Shown: positions 1 through 8,429, counted from the first letter of the stretch. The stretch: 40,112 nt of DNA from an uncultured SAR116 cluster alpha proteobacterium (GCA_902518965.1 CABYIQ010000015.1:1-40112), one strand, 5' to 3'. The notes: generated by a model from the sequence alone, not told the origin. Numbers and translations are program-made.

Positions 1-1
1 G

Positions 2-202
2 CAGATGCCTATTGAACAAACAGTTGAAATCTCAGCAGACGGAGAAAAATCAGAATCTACGGTTGAGGTTTCAGATATGTCTGATGAAAACACGTTAGCT
101 GGCAATCTTGAAACAAACCTGCGAGATCCATCATCGTCTGATGACACGCAGACTCATTACATTGATGAAGCTGAAATAGATGAGACAAAACCACAAAAAT
201 AG
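2..202 (+). CDS. C-terminal fragment of an acidic protein (cut by window edge)
   Basis: The frame is open to the left edge, so this is probably the end of a longer protein; the first ATG at 5 need not be the start. The visible 65 residues are very rich in Glu, Asp, Ser and Thr and low in hydrophobic residues, which suggests a disordered acidic tail. No domain is recognisable. It overlaps the start of the downstream lipoprotein gene if that gene starts at 180, so the two are probably cotranscribed. Function unknown. Confidence 0.4.
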   Translation, partial: QMPIEQTVEISADGEKSESTVEVSDMSDENTLAGNLETNLRDPSSSDDTQTHYIDEAEIDETKPQK

Positions 203-536
203 GCATGTGAAAGCTGTGCTGCTTCTGGGTTTCAGTCTTGCCCTTTTTGGCGGTTGTAATCTGGAACGTTTCAGGCACGAAAAATACAGCTGCAACAGCC
301 AGCATCTTGGTATTCACGATATAATCGTTCGTCATGCCAAAAAAGGCAGTACCGCAAAAATTATTGGTTCAAGAGGTGAGCAAGAGGCCACCATCACCTC
401 CGTTAACAGCAAGTTAATGGTCATTGAGGGTGCTAAAATTAGACTCCAGATTGACCGCAGAACCGGCCGGATAACAGCGCAGAAAAAAAATAAATATTAC
501 AGCATGGAATGTAAACTTAGCGTGTTTACGCTCTAG
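180..536 (+). CDS. Small predicted lipoprotein of unknown function
   Basis: 118 residues. A basic N-terminus is followed by a hydrophobic stretch (about residues 10-24) ending in a lipobox-like LFGGC, so Cys26 is likely lipidated. The mature part of about 90 residues is basic, rich in Lys and Arg, and has alternating beta-type segments but no family I recognise. The start is uncertain: ATG at 180 overlaps the upstream gene by 23 bases, while an in-frame GTG at 207 starts just after the upstream stop and keeps the whole signal peptide. It is followed tail to tail by the leftward flagellar operon, so a link to flagella is possible but not shown. Confidence 0.6.
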   Translation: MRQNHKNRHVKAVLLLGFSLALFGGCNLERFRHEKYSCNSQHLGIHDIIVRHAKKGSTAKIIGSRGEQEATITSVNSKLMVIEGAKIRLQIDRRTGRITAQKKNKYYSMECKLSVFTL

Positions 537-561
537 ATAGGTCGTCTGCAGAATTCACATC

Positions 562-981
562 CTATCCTTTTTGCGCACTATGATACCGGGCAACCGCCTC
601 GGCTTCTTCTTTTGGCAGCTTTGTCGACAATATGATCTCAGATACTGAGGCTCCATCCCTGGCAAGCTCTATAGCTTGCGAAAGTTGACCTTGTGCAGCT
701 GTGTTATCTGCAAGGCGCGTCAGCTCTCGCTGCAACCAATCTTGCGTCTCTTCAATTTTACTAATTTGGCTTTCCAGCCCTTTCAATTGCGTATTCATCA
801 GATCAATAGAATTTGTGTAACGAACCAAGAGGGTCTCTATATCATTATAGGACGCAGATAGGCGGGACAGAACATTTAGTGTTTTTTTCTGAAAGCTGTT
901 AACAAGAAAGATGACGGCCAGAAGAAGCAGAAAAATTACGGCAGCAAAACCAAAATTTGACATAAAAACAGCAACTGTCAA
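562..981 (-). CDS. DUF2802-like membrane-anchored coiled-coil protein
   Basis: 139 residues with one N-terminal transmembrane helix (about residues 10-28), a long heptad-rich coiled coil (about 35-100) and a C-terminal helix-turn-helix-like segment (AIELARDGASVSEI, then LPKEEAEAVARYH). This layout matches DUF2802/DUF6115-type proteins, which are often found next to flagellar or chemotaxis genes. The TTG start at 981 is preferred because GAGG lies 8 bases upstream; the alternative ATG at 963 has no ribosome site. It is the last gene of the leftward flgP-flgT-flgA-flgM operon. The family call is from pattern memory, and the molecular function is unknown. Confidence 0.6.
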   Translation of the reverse strand: MTVAVFMSNFGFAAVIFLLLLAVIFLVNSFQKKTLNVLSRLSASYNDIETLLVRYTNSIDLMNTQLKGLESQISKIEETQDWLQRELTRLADNTAAQGQLSQAIELARDGASVSEIILSTKLPKEEAEAVARYHSAQKG

Positions 982-1050
982 AGCGTTAACCTCTCTATTG
1001 TTTTTCAGGTTATACTATCATACAAGCGAGCTGTTTTTGTCAAATTGGCC

Positions 1051-1374
1051 TCAACGGCGATAAGTAGCGTGAGGGGTGGCAGTGTTTTCAAGCTGGCCAT
1101 GAATATAGCCCTGCATGTCGGACACTAGAGATATGTTGTAGCGGGCCTGAAGCTCGAGACGGGTGACCTGATGTATAAGCTGACTAATTTCTTCGAGTTC
1201 GTTCACTTGTTCTGGGGCAGGTGCAGAAATAAGCTCTTTATGTTCTGAGAGCCAACTATCAAACTCAGCGATAGCGGAACTAAACGCTGATGAGTCATTC
1301 AGACATGCGGAAGCGCTGCTAAGTTTTTCCTTAGCAGTAGAGATAACTTCAGACAGTGGAAGTTGTACGGTCAT
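1051..1374 (-). CDS. flgN: FlgN-like flagellar export chaperone (probable)
   Basis: 107 residues, nearly all predicted alpha-helical, with no signal peptide or membrane segment. The size and helical make-up fit FlgN/FliT-type cytoplasmic chaperones, which hold hook-filament junction proteins FlgK and FlgL before export. Sequence similarity alone is not convincing. The call rests mostly on the gene order flgA-flgM-this gene, which is the classical flgAMN arrangement. The start at 1374 is 29 bases after the flgM stop and has only a weak ribosome site. It could instead be an unrelated helical protein of the operon. Confidence 0.5.
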   Translation of the reverse strand: MTVQLPLSEVISTAKEKLSSASACLNDSSAFSSAIAEFDSWLSEHKELISAPAPEQVNELEEISQLIHQVTRLELQARYNISLVSDMQGYIHGQLENTATPHATYRR

Positions 1375-1403
1375 AATCTTTTCACTTGGTCAGGATGAAC
1401 TAA

Positions 1404-1715
1404 TTACGACTTCAACTCCCTATATGCATCCATCAGCGCATCAGAGATTTTTTCGATATCAATCGGGTACCTACCTTCTTTTATCGCGCTCTTGATGCGG
1501 TCGACATTATTCATGTCTACAGGCGCAGCAGCAGCCATTTCTTTGGCTGATGAAGCGATTTCAGCTGATTTCAACTGAACGGAATCGCTCGAAGCAGCCA
1601 CAGCTTGGGACTGTGCTGGAATAGACCCTTTGGCACCCTTATCTGACGATCTGTCAGCTTTTTGAGCCTTAGGTGTCTCAATACGACTGATGGCGTTCTT
1701 AACACTATCAACCAT
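1404..1715 (-). CDS. flgM: Anti-sigma-28 factor FlgM
   Basis: 103 residues. The N-terminal two thirds are low in complexity (Ala, Ser, Lys), as expected for a protein that is unfolded when free. The C-terminal part has the FlgM signature VDRIKSAIKEGRYPID followed by a helix ending DALMDAYRELKS. FlgM binds and inhibits the flagellar sigma factor FliA and is released by export through the finished hook. Its target fliA is in this window at 9225. The start is well set by a consensus AGGAGGT seven bases upstream. It lies between flgA and the flgN-like gene. Confidence 0.88.
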   Translation of the reverse strand: MVDSVKNAISRIETPKAQKADRSSDKGAKGSIPAQSQAVAASSDSVQLKSAEIASSAKEMAAAAPVDMNNVDRIKSAIKEGRYPIDIEKISDALMDAYRELKS

Positions 1716-1744
1716 TTCTACCTCCTAGTGAAATTGTAAACGAC

Positions 1745-2500
1745 TTACTTTTGGGAAGTTTTAGTCCGAATTTCAATTTTTTTTTCCGATACAACCGTAC
1801 CAAAGACTTCCTTATTTGATCTGGTGTTCAAGAACCGTGCCAATTCTCCCCATTGCGCATTTTGAAGGGCAATTCCCTCGCTTAAAACCTGGATAGCACC
1901 AAATCCACTTTCAAGAATGACAGGCTGCCCTTTTTGGATCATCCAATTTGTCTGCAAATGCCTGGCTTCAACAATCTGACGTGTGCGTAGGCTGCGCTTA
2001 ACACGACGACCAATAACATCACTAATGCGAGTAAAATAATCGGTAGATAACTTTGCTGTAACTTGCTCAAGACTAATATCATCTGGCCCAATAATGCTGT
2101 TCTTTCTCAGCCGTTTGTTAACTACAACTGCCATTTGTTTGTCCAATAAATCAGCAGAAGTTATAGAAACGTCTCTGCCCTTTTTAAGCGCCTCTGCCGC
2201 CTCAATCTTTGTTCTAACTGCAATTTTCCAGCCATCATTATCAGGACAGCGGATTTCAATTGTCTGAAAACTGCCAAATAAGGGGGAAAACTTAAGGTCT
2301 GCGCTGCAAGCCCTGAATTGACGAGTGCTATTGAGCGAAGGCGTTCCTACTAATCCCTGTTCGGCCAGATAGCTATTCAGATGGCCACGCAGCTCAAAAC
2401 CAGAAATGGTATCGGCTGCCTGAAGCCCGTTTAAGCTGAAAATCGTAAAACCGACTGTGGCCAATATATTTTTAGCTGCCAAAGAAAAAGATTTCTTCAC
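1745..2500 (-). CDS. flgA: P-ring assembly chaperone FlgA
   Basis: 251 residues with an N-terminal signal peptide (hydrophobic about residues 10-28, likely cleaved after LQA). The C-terminal half has the SAF-type fold of FlgA: a segment with DLLDKQMAVVVNKRLRKNS, then GPDDIS, then DVIGRRVKRSLRTRQIVEA and a final strand-rich part. FlgA is a periplasmic chaperone that helps FlgI subunits assemble into the P ring around the rod. The start at 2500 lies inside the end of the upstream LysM-like gene (29-base overlap), which implies cotranscription and perhaps translational coupling. flgM follows 29 bases later. Confidence 0.85.
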   Translation of the reverse strand: MKKSFSLAAKNILATVGFTIFSLNGLQAADTISGFELRGHLNSYLAEQGLVGTPSLNSTRQFRACSADLKFSPLFGSFQTIEIRCPDNDGWKIAVRTKIEAAEALKKGRDVSITSADLLDKQMAVVVNKRLRKNSIIGPDDISLEQVTAKLSTDYFTRISDVIGRRVKRSLRTRQIVEARHLQTNWMIQKGQPVILESGFGAIQVLSEGIALQNAQWGELARFLNTRSNKEVFGTVVSEKKIEIRTKTSQK

Positions 2501-2972
2501 GATTATCTCTATTTGGTTCAGGATATTTAGTGGACTTTGTTTCTCTGACTAGCATAGCTCTGATCTCATTGAGCGAAGGCAAATGCAAAGACTTTCCAGC
2601 AAACAGATAATTCGGATTTGCCCGCACAAAAGCTGTTCTATTTCTTTTAACAATTGCCATTTGCACAAATGCCTTATCCAGGCCACTGCCACCATAATAA
2701 TTTGCAATAATATGGCTTAACGTTTCATCTCGCATGACCTTGTGATGGGTTGAATAATCGGGATCCAATCTAAATGGATGCATGGCACCATCGCCATCTA
2801 TAACCATCTCTGCGCCCCGATATTCAAGGATTACAATTGGTTCAGCATTAACTAACCTAAAAGGCAGACCTGAAAGTGTAACTGTCAGCAGCCCAACACA
2901 AATCAAAAAAGGCAACTTCGCAAGGCTTTTGTTACCTATTGAAACAAAAGTTTTCACAGGTGAAATTACCAT
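2472..2972 (-). CDS. Exported FimV/LysM-like protein in the flagellar operon
   Basis: 166 residues with a signal peptide ending near VNA (about residue 43) preceded by a long basic N-region. After a short strand-rich part comes a LysM-like segment (about residues 78-135): DETLSHIIANYYG, then KAFVQMAIVKRNRTAF, PNYLFAGKSLHLPS. This resembles the periplasmic LysM region of FimV/HubP polar proteins and would bind peptidoglycan. The start codon overlaps the flgT stop by one base (TGATG), so the two are coupled. Its position between flgT and flgA suggests a role in anchoring the basal body or disk to the wall; this is inference. I know of no named flagellar protein with exactly this layout. Confidence 0.65.
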   Translation of the reverse strand: MVISPVKTFVSIGNKSLAKLPFLICVGLLTVTLSGLPFRLVNAEPIVILEYRGAEMVIDGDGAMHPFRLDPDYSTHHKVMRDETLSHIIANYYGGSGLDKAFVQMAIVKRNRTAFVRANPNYLFAGKSLHLPSLNEIRAMLVRETKSTKYPEPNRDNREEIFFFGS

Positions 2973-4126
2973 CAGTTAAACTCCAGGAATGTGACTTTTG
3001 CCCCTGCTAAATCACCAATATTTCGGTTCAAATCAAGCGGTGTTAGAACAACACTATCATCGCGCGCTTCTGCTACACGCAAAATTGTCCATGGGGTCTG
3101 CTGCCCTTCTGCAACAGCCAAATGATTGAGGCTTAGACCCTGACGTCTTCCCAGCTTTGCCAGCAAGCGGCCATCCGCAATATTAAGCTGAGCTGTCATT
3201 GGCATACAGGTGAGTTTTTCTGCAATTTTTTCAGCATGAACATCTGCTGCCATAACAACAAGAGCCTTTACCGCTTCACGCGTTTCCTGACTGAACACAG
3301 TGAGACTTCGCAGCGGCATATTTTTGCCAAGCTGCAATTTAAATTCATCTTTAATCTGGTTTGCCATCACCTTTCCATTTCCGTCAGAAACAGTGCTTTC
3401 AATTTCAATGATTGTGTATTCTGTTTTAGAGAATAACTTCGATTTACTTTCAGATTTGAATGAAATCTTGGTGTGAACGGCAAAATCACCAGCGCGCATC
3501 ACCACACGGCCAGACGTTAACTGGGTATAATCGTATTGGTTTAATGGATTATCCGGTGTTGTCGCTGCGGCCAACTGGACTTTTCGTGCGTCACGAAACC
3601 TTAAGGATGGCTGTTCTGATAGACGGATTGCCAGCATTTGTGACAGGCTTGTAGGCAATTGTGACATCCAATGCGGCAAATCACCAGCAATCTGAATCGC
3701 AGGGCGGAACAAGGTAACATGACTGACTGGCCGATTCTGACAACCAGATTCGACCATGTCACCAACCACTGCTTCAATCGTTACTGTATAATGGGTATCA
3801 TCCTGCATTTCATTTTTAATGCTGTAATCAAGGAGTTGCGATGCTGGGCGCACAACTATCATATCATTCAGATTGGTCTGCGCATCAACTGCACTGAAAC
3901 CGTCAATTTTTGCCCCACCTTTCAATGCCGCATAATAAAGCGCGTCCTCCAGAGCCATGTCCCGGGCCTCAGCAAGAGCGTCTTCATGGATGATTGCCGC
4001 CCGACCTGTCACTGTCACGAGCCGCAACCCTTCATTACTCATGCCATTAGACGTCTGTGATAAAGCGAGCTGCGGCATTGAGATCGCTGCAAGGATTGTC
4101 CATAAAATCGATAAAATGAAGCTCAT
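2972..4126 (-). CDS. flgT: Flagellar H-ring protein FlgT
   Basis: About 384 residues from the ATG at 4126, which directly precedes a signal peptide and has AGGAAC upstream; a longer frame to 4198 lacks a signal at its start. The N-terminal domain has the FlgT pattern VTVTGRAAI followed by a helix with ALAEARDMALEDALYYAALKGG. A middle domain binds the theme HTKISF, and the C-terminal region ends in a small beta domain (about the last 70 residues). In Vibrio, FlgT forms the H ring around the LP ring and helps recruit stator parts. It sits 34 bases after flgP, the same pairing as in Vibrio. MotX and MotY partners are not in this window. Confidence 0.8.
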   Translation of the reverse strand: MSFILSILWTILAAISMPQLALSQTSNGMSNEGLRLVTVTGRAAIIHEDALAEARDMALEDALYYAALKGGAKIDGFSAVDAQTNLNDMIVVRPASQLLDYSIKNEMQDDTHYTVTIEAVVGDMVESGCQNRPVSHVTLFRPAIQIAGDLPHWMSQLPTSLSQMLAIRLSEQPSLRFRDARKVQLAAATTPDNPLNQYDYTQLTSGRVVMRAGDFAVHTKISFKSESKSKLFSKTEYTIIEIESTVSDGNGKVMANQIKDEFKLQLGKNMPLRSLTVFSQETREAVKALVVMAADVHAEKIAEKLTCMPMTAQLNIADGRLLAKLGRRQGLSLNHLAVAEGQQTPWTILRVAEARDDSVVLTPLDLNRNIGDLAGAKVTFLEFN

Positions 4127-4160
4127 AGCCTTGTTCCTGTAAGATGCGGTGCTGAAAGCG

Positions 4161-4682
4161 CTAAACCGATTGCCGTGCAGTTGACAGCAGATAGCCAATC
4201 ATTTCACGATCAATTTCAAGGACAACTTCATATGTGTCAGACCCTGTTGGGTTAATGCGGACTGTGCGGGCTCCGCGGATTGTGCCGGACACCACACCCC
4301 TGAATGTGTCATTCTGCACCATCAGATCAATCACTGTTGTGCTTGAATCCACCTGCAGGCCATGGATCTGCTCAGCCAAATCTCGCATCGCTGCCATACG
4401 AGCAGAGCGGATCGCCATCAGGCGTTTCTGAGCTTCACTGCGACCAGGCTGTGATGAAGTCACGGCATAACCAATCGCTGTTAAAGTTGGGATATCGCCA
4501 GCTTCAGCATCAAGGACGTCCTTCAGCGTCACAACAGACTGTGTTTGCGAGGCCTCCATTATTGCCATCTCTTGACCAGAGCCTGTTACAAATGTTGATT
4601 TTGTTGACGTCATGTGATTACAGCCAGATAACGCGCTTGTCATAAAGACAGCTATCAGGCTGGTTTTGAAAAGATTATTCAT
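4161..4682 (-). CDS. flgP: Flagellar lipoprotein FlgP (LPP20 family)
   Basis: 173 residues from the ATG at 4682, chosen because GGAG precedes it and it begins the signal peptide; an ATG four codons upstream is possible. The lipobox TSALSGC ends the signal. The mature protein has the LPP20/FlgP pattern: TLTAIGYAVTSSQPG, then a long helix RLMAIRSARMAAMRDLAEQIHG, and a beta part with GVVSGTIRGARTV. FlgP forms outer-membrane-associated disks around the flagellar base in Vibrio and Campylobacter. First gene of the leftward operon, with a sigma-54 promoter match upstream. The usual partner flgO is not visible. Confidence 0.8.
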   Translation of the reverse strand: MNNLFKTSLIAVFMTSALSGCNHMTSTKSTFVTGSGQEMAIMEASQTQSVVTLKDVLDAEAGDIPTLTAIGYAVTSSQPGRSEAQKRLMAIRSARMAAMRDLAEQIHGLQVDSSTTVIDLMVQNDTFRGVVSGTIRGARTVRINPTGSDTYEVVLEIDREMIGYLLSTARQSV

Positions 4683-4784
4683 AGCGAGCTCCATGGCCGT
4701 TTCCGGTTCGGTGCCGCTGTTTGCCTCAGGTAAGATTTACCCATTAGGACAACAGCTGCATTCAGATATCCGAACCATGACGAT

Positions 4785-4799
4785 GCATCATTTATGCCA
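4785..4799 (-). promoter_or_regulatory. Probable sigma-54 promoter for the flgP operon
   Basis: On the minus strand the sequence reads TGGCATAAATGATGC. The GG of the -24 element and the GC of the -12 element are separated by exactly 10 bases, as sigma-54 requires; the -12 element is ATGC rather than the ideal TTGC. Transcription would start near 4773, about 90 bases before flgP. It lies in a 327-base gap between flgP and flhA that has no gene. Confidence 0.5.
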
Positions 4800-4841
4800 A
4801 AGACCCCAGTTCACAGTAAAAAATATTTCCTCTGAATGACT

Positions 4842-4856
4842 TGGCACACATTTTGC
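4842..4856 (+). promoter_or_regulatory. Sigma-54 promoter for the flhA operon
   Basis: TGGCACACATTTTGC matches the sigma-54 consensus TGGCAC-N5-TTGC completely, with GG and GC separated by 10 bases. It points to flhA; transcription would begin near 4868, leaving a leader of about 140 bases. It stands back to back with the flgP promoter about 45 bases away, so one enhancer-bound activator could serve both. No sigma-54 activator gene is in the window. Confidence 0.75.
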
Positions 4857-5009
4857 CTTCCTTAATCGATGAACATGCATAGATTAAATAACTAAATAAC
4901 ACATGAATGAATAATTCATTAATAAATACATATAGTTGGTTTAGAAAATGTACGCGCACAGCGAGAAGAAAAATCGATACCGTCTAATATTTGACACCAG
5001 GAGCCCGTC

Positions 5010-7157
5010 ATGGAAATGACATTATCCCGATTAGGGATAGGCAATCTAAAATCATTAATTGGTGGCTTTGTCATGCCGATTGGCATTCTTGTGCTAGTCG
5101 CGATGATGGTATTACCGCTTCCAGTCTATCTGCTGGATACATTTTTTGTATCAAATATTCTATTGTCCTTATTGATCCTTATGGTGGCCATGCATACACA
5201 CAGGCCACTCGAATTTTCTAGTTTTCCAACCCTTTTACTTATTGCCACTGTCCTGAGGCTTGGTCTGAACGTGGCCTCTACACGGATCATTCTCGGCAAT
5301 GGCCATGAGGGCAGCTCAGCTGCCGGAAAGGTGATCGAAGCTTTTGGCCAGTTCGTGATCGCCGGCAATTTTGCCGTAGGCATGTTTGTGTTTGTGATAT
5401 TGGTAATTATCAATCTAGTGGTGATTACTAAAGGTGCCGGTCGTGTCTCAGAAGTTTCTGCCCGCTTTACCCTTGATGCGATGCCAGGCAAGCAAATGGC
5501 TATTGATGCTGATTTGAATGCAGGGGTGCTCAGCAATGAAGAAGCGAAGCTTCGGCGAGAGGAAATCACACAGGAAGCGGATTTTTACGGTGCTATGGAT
5601 GGTGCCTCTAAATTTGTAAAGGGGGATGCGATTGCTGGCATCCTGATTTTGGCAATTAATATAATCGGCGGCCTGATAATTGGCCTCGCCCAACATGGAC
5701 TCAGCCTTGAATCTGCTGCTGAATCATACATTTTGTTATCAATTGGTGATGGTCTTGTCGCTCAGATACCATCTTTGTTGCTGGCCATAGCCACAGCGAT
5801 TATCGTAACCCGGGTATCAAGCACGCAGGATATGGCCAAACATATTGGCCGTCAGGTCAGCTTGTTTCGGGCATGGGTGCCTGTTGCCGGAGTGCTGTTG
5901 CTGATCGGCTTTGTACCGGGAATGCCAAATTTATTATTTCTGTTCGCTGCCGCAGCGGCTGGCCTGACAGCATATTTCTTACGCAATTTCACACCTGAAG
6001 ATAATGAGACAGCGCAAAGCGCAAAAAGCACTGCCGCTCTGGGCGGCGGCCAGGGTCAGGGAGGCCCTGATGAAGACGGTGGTGAGCCTACTTCACCTGA
6101 TCAGATTGAACTGTCTGATGTGACGGATAATTCACCTGTATCCATTCAACTTGGATATGGTCTTATTGAAATGGTTGACGAGCAGACAGGCGGCCCGCTG
6201 GTAAACCGGATCACTGGTGTGCGCAAACAAATTTCCCGCAATCTGGGTTTTGTAATCCCTGCTGTGCGTGTACGTGATGATATGAGCCTTGGCGCCAATC
6301 AATATCGTCTTCGGATCGGCCAGACCATTGTTGGCGAGGATGAGGTGTATCCTGATAGAAAACTGGCTATTCCGGGCGAGCAGTCAAATCTGAAGCTATC
6401 CGGTATTGATGTTAAAGAACCGACCTTTGGCATTGATGCCACTTGGATTGAAGCGCATAAGCAAACAGAAGCTGAATCTCAGGGCTATGTTGTTGTCGAA
6501 CCAGAAACAGTACTGACCACTCATGTCAGCCAGATAATTACAAAATATGCAGGAGAGTTGCTGGGACAGGACGATGTTCAGGCCCTCTTAGATAATTTGT
6601 CTAACTCTGCGCCTAGCTTGGTCCAATCTGTGGTACCCAAACTAATACCGCTGCATTCCCTAACTGGCATTCTGCGGGAGCTTTTGGCTGAACGAATGCC
6701 AATAAGTGACCTTAGACGTATTCTTGAAACCTTAGCCAATCTGTCTGGTAAGAATCTAAGCGTCAGTGAATCTGCTGAAGCTCTGCGCCCTGGCCTTGCT
6801 GGTCTGCTGGTCCAGCAAATTGCCCCGCTCAGCCAGCCCCTACCCGTCATTACGCTCAGCTCTGAATTAGAACATATGCTAATCCAAATGGTCCGCCAGT
6901 CAGGTGAAGCTGGCTTGATGCTGGATAACGCATTGGCAGAAAAAATGATTAAATCAATCAATTCAGCATCAGAGCGGGCATCAGCAGAAGGACGGCAGGC
7001 TGTCATGGTAGTCTCGCCAGCGATCCGCAAACAACTTTCGTCAATTGTCAGGCACCATATTGATGACATGATTGTACTTGGGTTTACCGAGTTGCCTGAC
7101 AGCCGAAAAATTAACGTCATTGCTACAATCAGCGGTGAGGATGAACAACAGAATTAG
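5010..7157 (+). CDS. flhA: Flagellar type III export gate protein FlhA
   Basis: 715 residues, the usual length. The N-terminal half has about eight transmembrane helices, and the cytoplasmic loop has the conserved FHIPEP-family block RFTLDAMPGKQMAIDADLN (residues 152-170). A Gly-rich acidic linker near residues 345-365 leads to the soluble C-terminal domain that binds export chaperones and substrates. FlhA is the core of the flagellar export apparatus in the inner membrane and would also export the protease-flagellin found at the right end of the window. The start ATG at 5010 has AGGAG seven bases upstream. First gene of flhA-flhF-flhG-fliA. Confidence 0.95.
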   Translation: MEMTLSRLGIGNLKSLIGGFVMPIGILVLVAMMVLPLPVYLLDTFFVSNILLSLLILMVAMHTHRPLEFSSFPTLLLIATVLRLGLNVASTRIILGNGHEGSSAAGKVIEAFGQFVIAGNFAVGMFVFVILVIINLVVITKGAGRVSEVSARFTLDAMPGKQMAIDADLNAGVLSNEEAKLRREEITQEADFYGAMDGASKFVKGDAIAGILILAINIIGGLIIGLAQHGLSLESAAESYILLSIGDGLVAQIPSLLLAIATAIIVTRVSSTQDMAKHIGRQVSLFRAWVPVAGVLLLIGFVPGMPNLLFLFAAAAAGLTAYFLRNFTPEDNETAQSAKSTAALGGGQGQGGPDEDGGEPTSPDQIELSDVTDNSPVSIQLGYGLIEMVDEQTGGPLVNRITGVRKQISRNLGFVIPAVRVRDDMSLGANQYRLRIGQTIVGEDEVYPDRKLAIPGEQSNLKLSGIDVKEPTFGIDATWIEAHKQTEAESQGYVVVEPETVLTTHVSQIITKYAGELLGQDDVQALLDNLSNSAPSLVQSVVPKLIPLHSLTGILRELLAERMPISDLRRILETLANLSGKNLSVSESAEALRPGLAGLLVQQIAPLSQPLPVITLSSELEHMLIQMVRQSGEAGLMLDNALAEKMIKSINSASERASAEGRQAVMVVSPAIRKQLSSIVRHHIDDMIVLGFTELPDSRKINVIATISGEDEQQN

Positions 7158-7202
7158 ACCTCAATAAGTTGCTGATCATCAGCAAAAGAAGGAGATATCA
7201 AA

Positions 7203-8396
7203 ATGACCACGCTGACTATTCAGGCTGCAGATACCGCCTCAGCAATGGACGAAATTGCAGAACGACTTGGTAAAGATGCTTTGATTCTGTCAACAACAAA
7301 AAAGGACGGCAAGGTCGTTATGCGAGCCACAAACGGAGCAGATTTACCGTCACCATCACCCACAAATGCTACAAGCGATTTCTCACATATGTATAACGCA
7401 GGAATATCCGGATCTCTACCTGGTAAGCCTCGCGTATCAGCAGATGCACCAATAAATCAGGTACAAGAAGACTCTGCGGCCACCGCACAAACACATGCGA
7501 CGGAGTCAGTCCAGCGAGCAATGATGCAGGCGTTGGGTCTGATAGCAGACAGAATTGACCAGTTAGATAGCAAATTATCAGGCATGATGCTGACGGGCCC
7601 AGACGGGATAAATGCAGGTTTGCAGGACAGCACACCCGTGCAGTTAAGCCGTGCGGGTTACAGTCAAAACACCATTTTACGTCTGCATACGGCTTTTGCG
7701 GGACTTAGTTATGATGATGGCGTTATTTCGTTTTTAGATTGTCTGGCAGAAGACCTAGCTGATCAGAAAAGCGAATCCTTGCTTCAAAAACGAGTAATCT
7801 TTGTTGTTGGCACAACAGGATCTGGGCGCACAACTCTGGCCTCAAAGTTGGCAGCCAGCCTGAAAGATTCACATCCTGGAAAGGAAGTAGCATTGGCAAG
7901 CCTCTCAGCAACATTAAATGAGACCGACACCAAGTTGCGCAGCTACGGCCGACTACTAAATATAACAGTAAGCCAGATCACACAGGACATGCCTGACCAG
8001 CAGTTCGACAAGATGACTGATTTCGATATGATGGTGGTTGATGTCACACTGCCAGCGAAAGATGCTGTCGCGCGGGTTAGCCAGCTGAAACAATATCTGG
8101 GTGAACAAGATACGGCTGTAGTTCTGTCTTTACCTGGGGGCAGTTCAGCAAAGATGATTGCACTGACAGTTAACCAGTTTGCTAAACTTTCACCCACAAT
8201 TGGGCTGACAAAGCTCGACGAATGCGAGACTGCATCTGCCGAATTTTCTGCACTGGCCGAATCTGGCGCATGCATCAGTTTGTTATCAGGAACAAAGTCA
8301 GTTGTTGGAGCTATCGCATTTGCGTCTGCAAAAATTCTGGCGCAATATCTTAAAGAAAACTTTCAGACAGATGCGTCAAACAGCCTTGTCTTTTAG
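7203..8396 (+). CDS. flhF: FlhF-like SRP-family protein with degenerate GTPase motifs
   Basis: 397 residues. The start matches FlhF (AADTASAMDEIAERLGKDA then ILSTTKKDGKVV). A variable basic/Pro region and an N-domain precede the G domain. G1 reads GTTGSGRT (203-210): the P-loop lysine is Arg209. The G2 region has no recognisable D[TN]YR block, G3 is DVTLPA in place of DTAG, and only G4 (TKLDE, 336-340) is intact. FlhF normally sets the place of polar flagella as a GTP-dependent dimer at the membrane. Here GTP hydrolysis, and perhaps binding, is probably weakened or lost. It lies between flhA and flhG, 45 bases after flhA, with AAGGAG before the ATG. Confidence 0.85.
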   Translation: MTTLTIQAADTASAMDEIAERLGKDALILSTTKKDGKVVMRATNGADLPSPSPTNATSDFSHMYNAGISGSLPGKPRVSADAPINQVQEDSAATAQTHATESVQRAMMQALGLIADRIDQLDSKLSGMMLTGPDGINAGLQDSTPVQLSRAGYSQNTILRLHTAFAGLSYDDGVISFLDCLAEDLADQKSESLLQKRVIFVVGTTGSGRTTLASKLAASLKDSHPGKEVALASLSATLNETDTKLRSYGRLLNITVSQITQDMPDQQFDKMTDFDMMVVDVTLPAKDAVARVSQLKQYLGEQDTAVVLSLPGGSSAKMIALTVNQFAKLSPTIGLTKLDECETASAEFSALAESGACISLLSGTKSVVGAIAFASAKILAQYLKENFQTDASNSLVF

Positions 8397-8429
8397 TCAG
8401 CTTGTCCGCCAGAAGTGGAGTTGTAAGAA

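Noticed and set aside
536-572. GATAGG ... CCTATC inverted repeat followed by a T run, a possible terminator of the lipoprotein gene
   Set aside because: Only a 6-base stem with a 19-base loop; too weak to call.
3671-4060. 129-codon rightward frame opposite flgT
   Set aside because: Shadow of flgT with no signal, domain or ribosome site.
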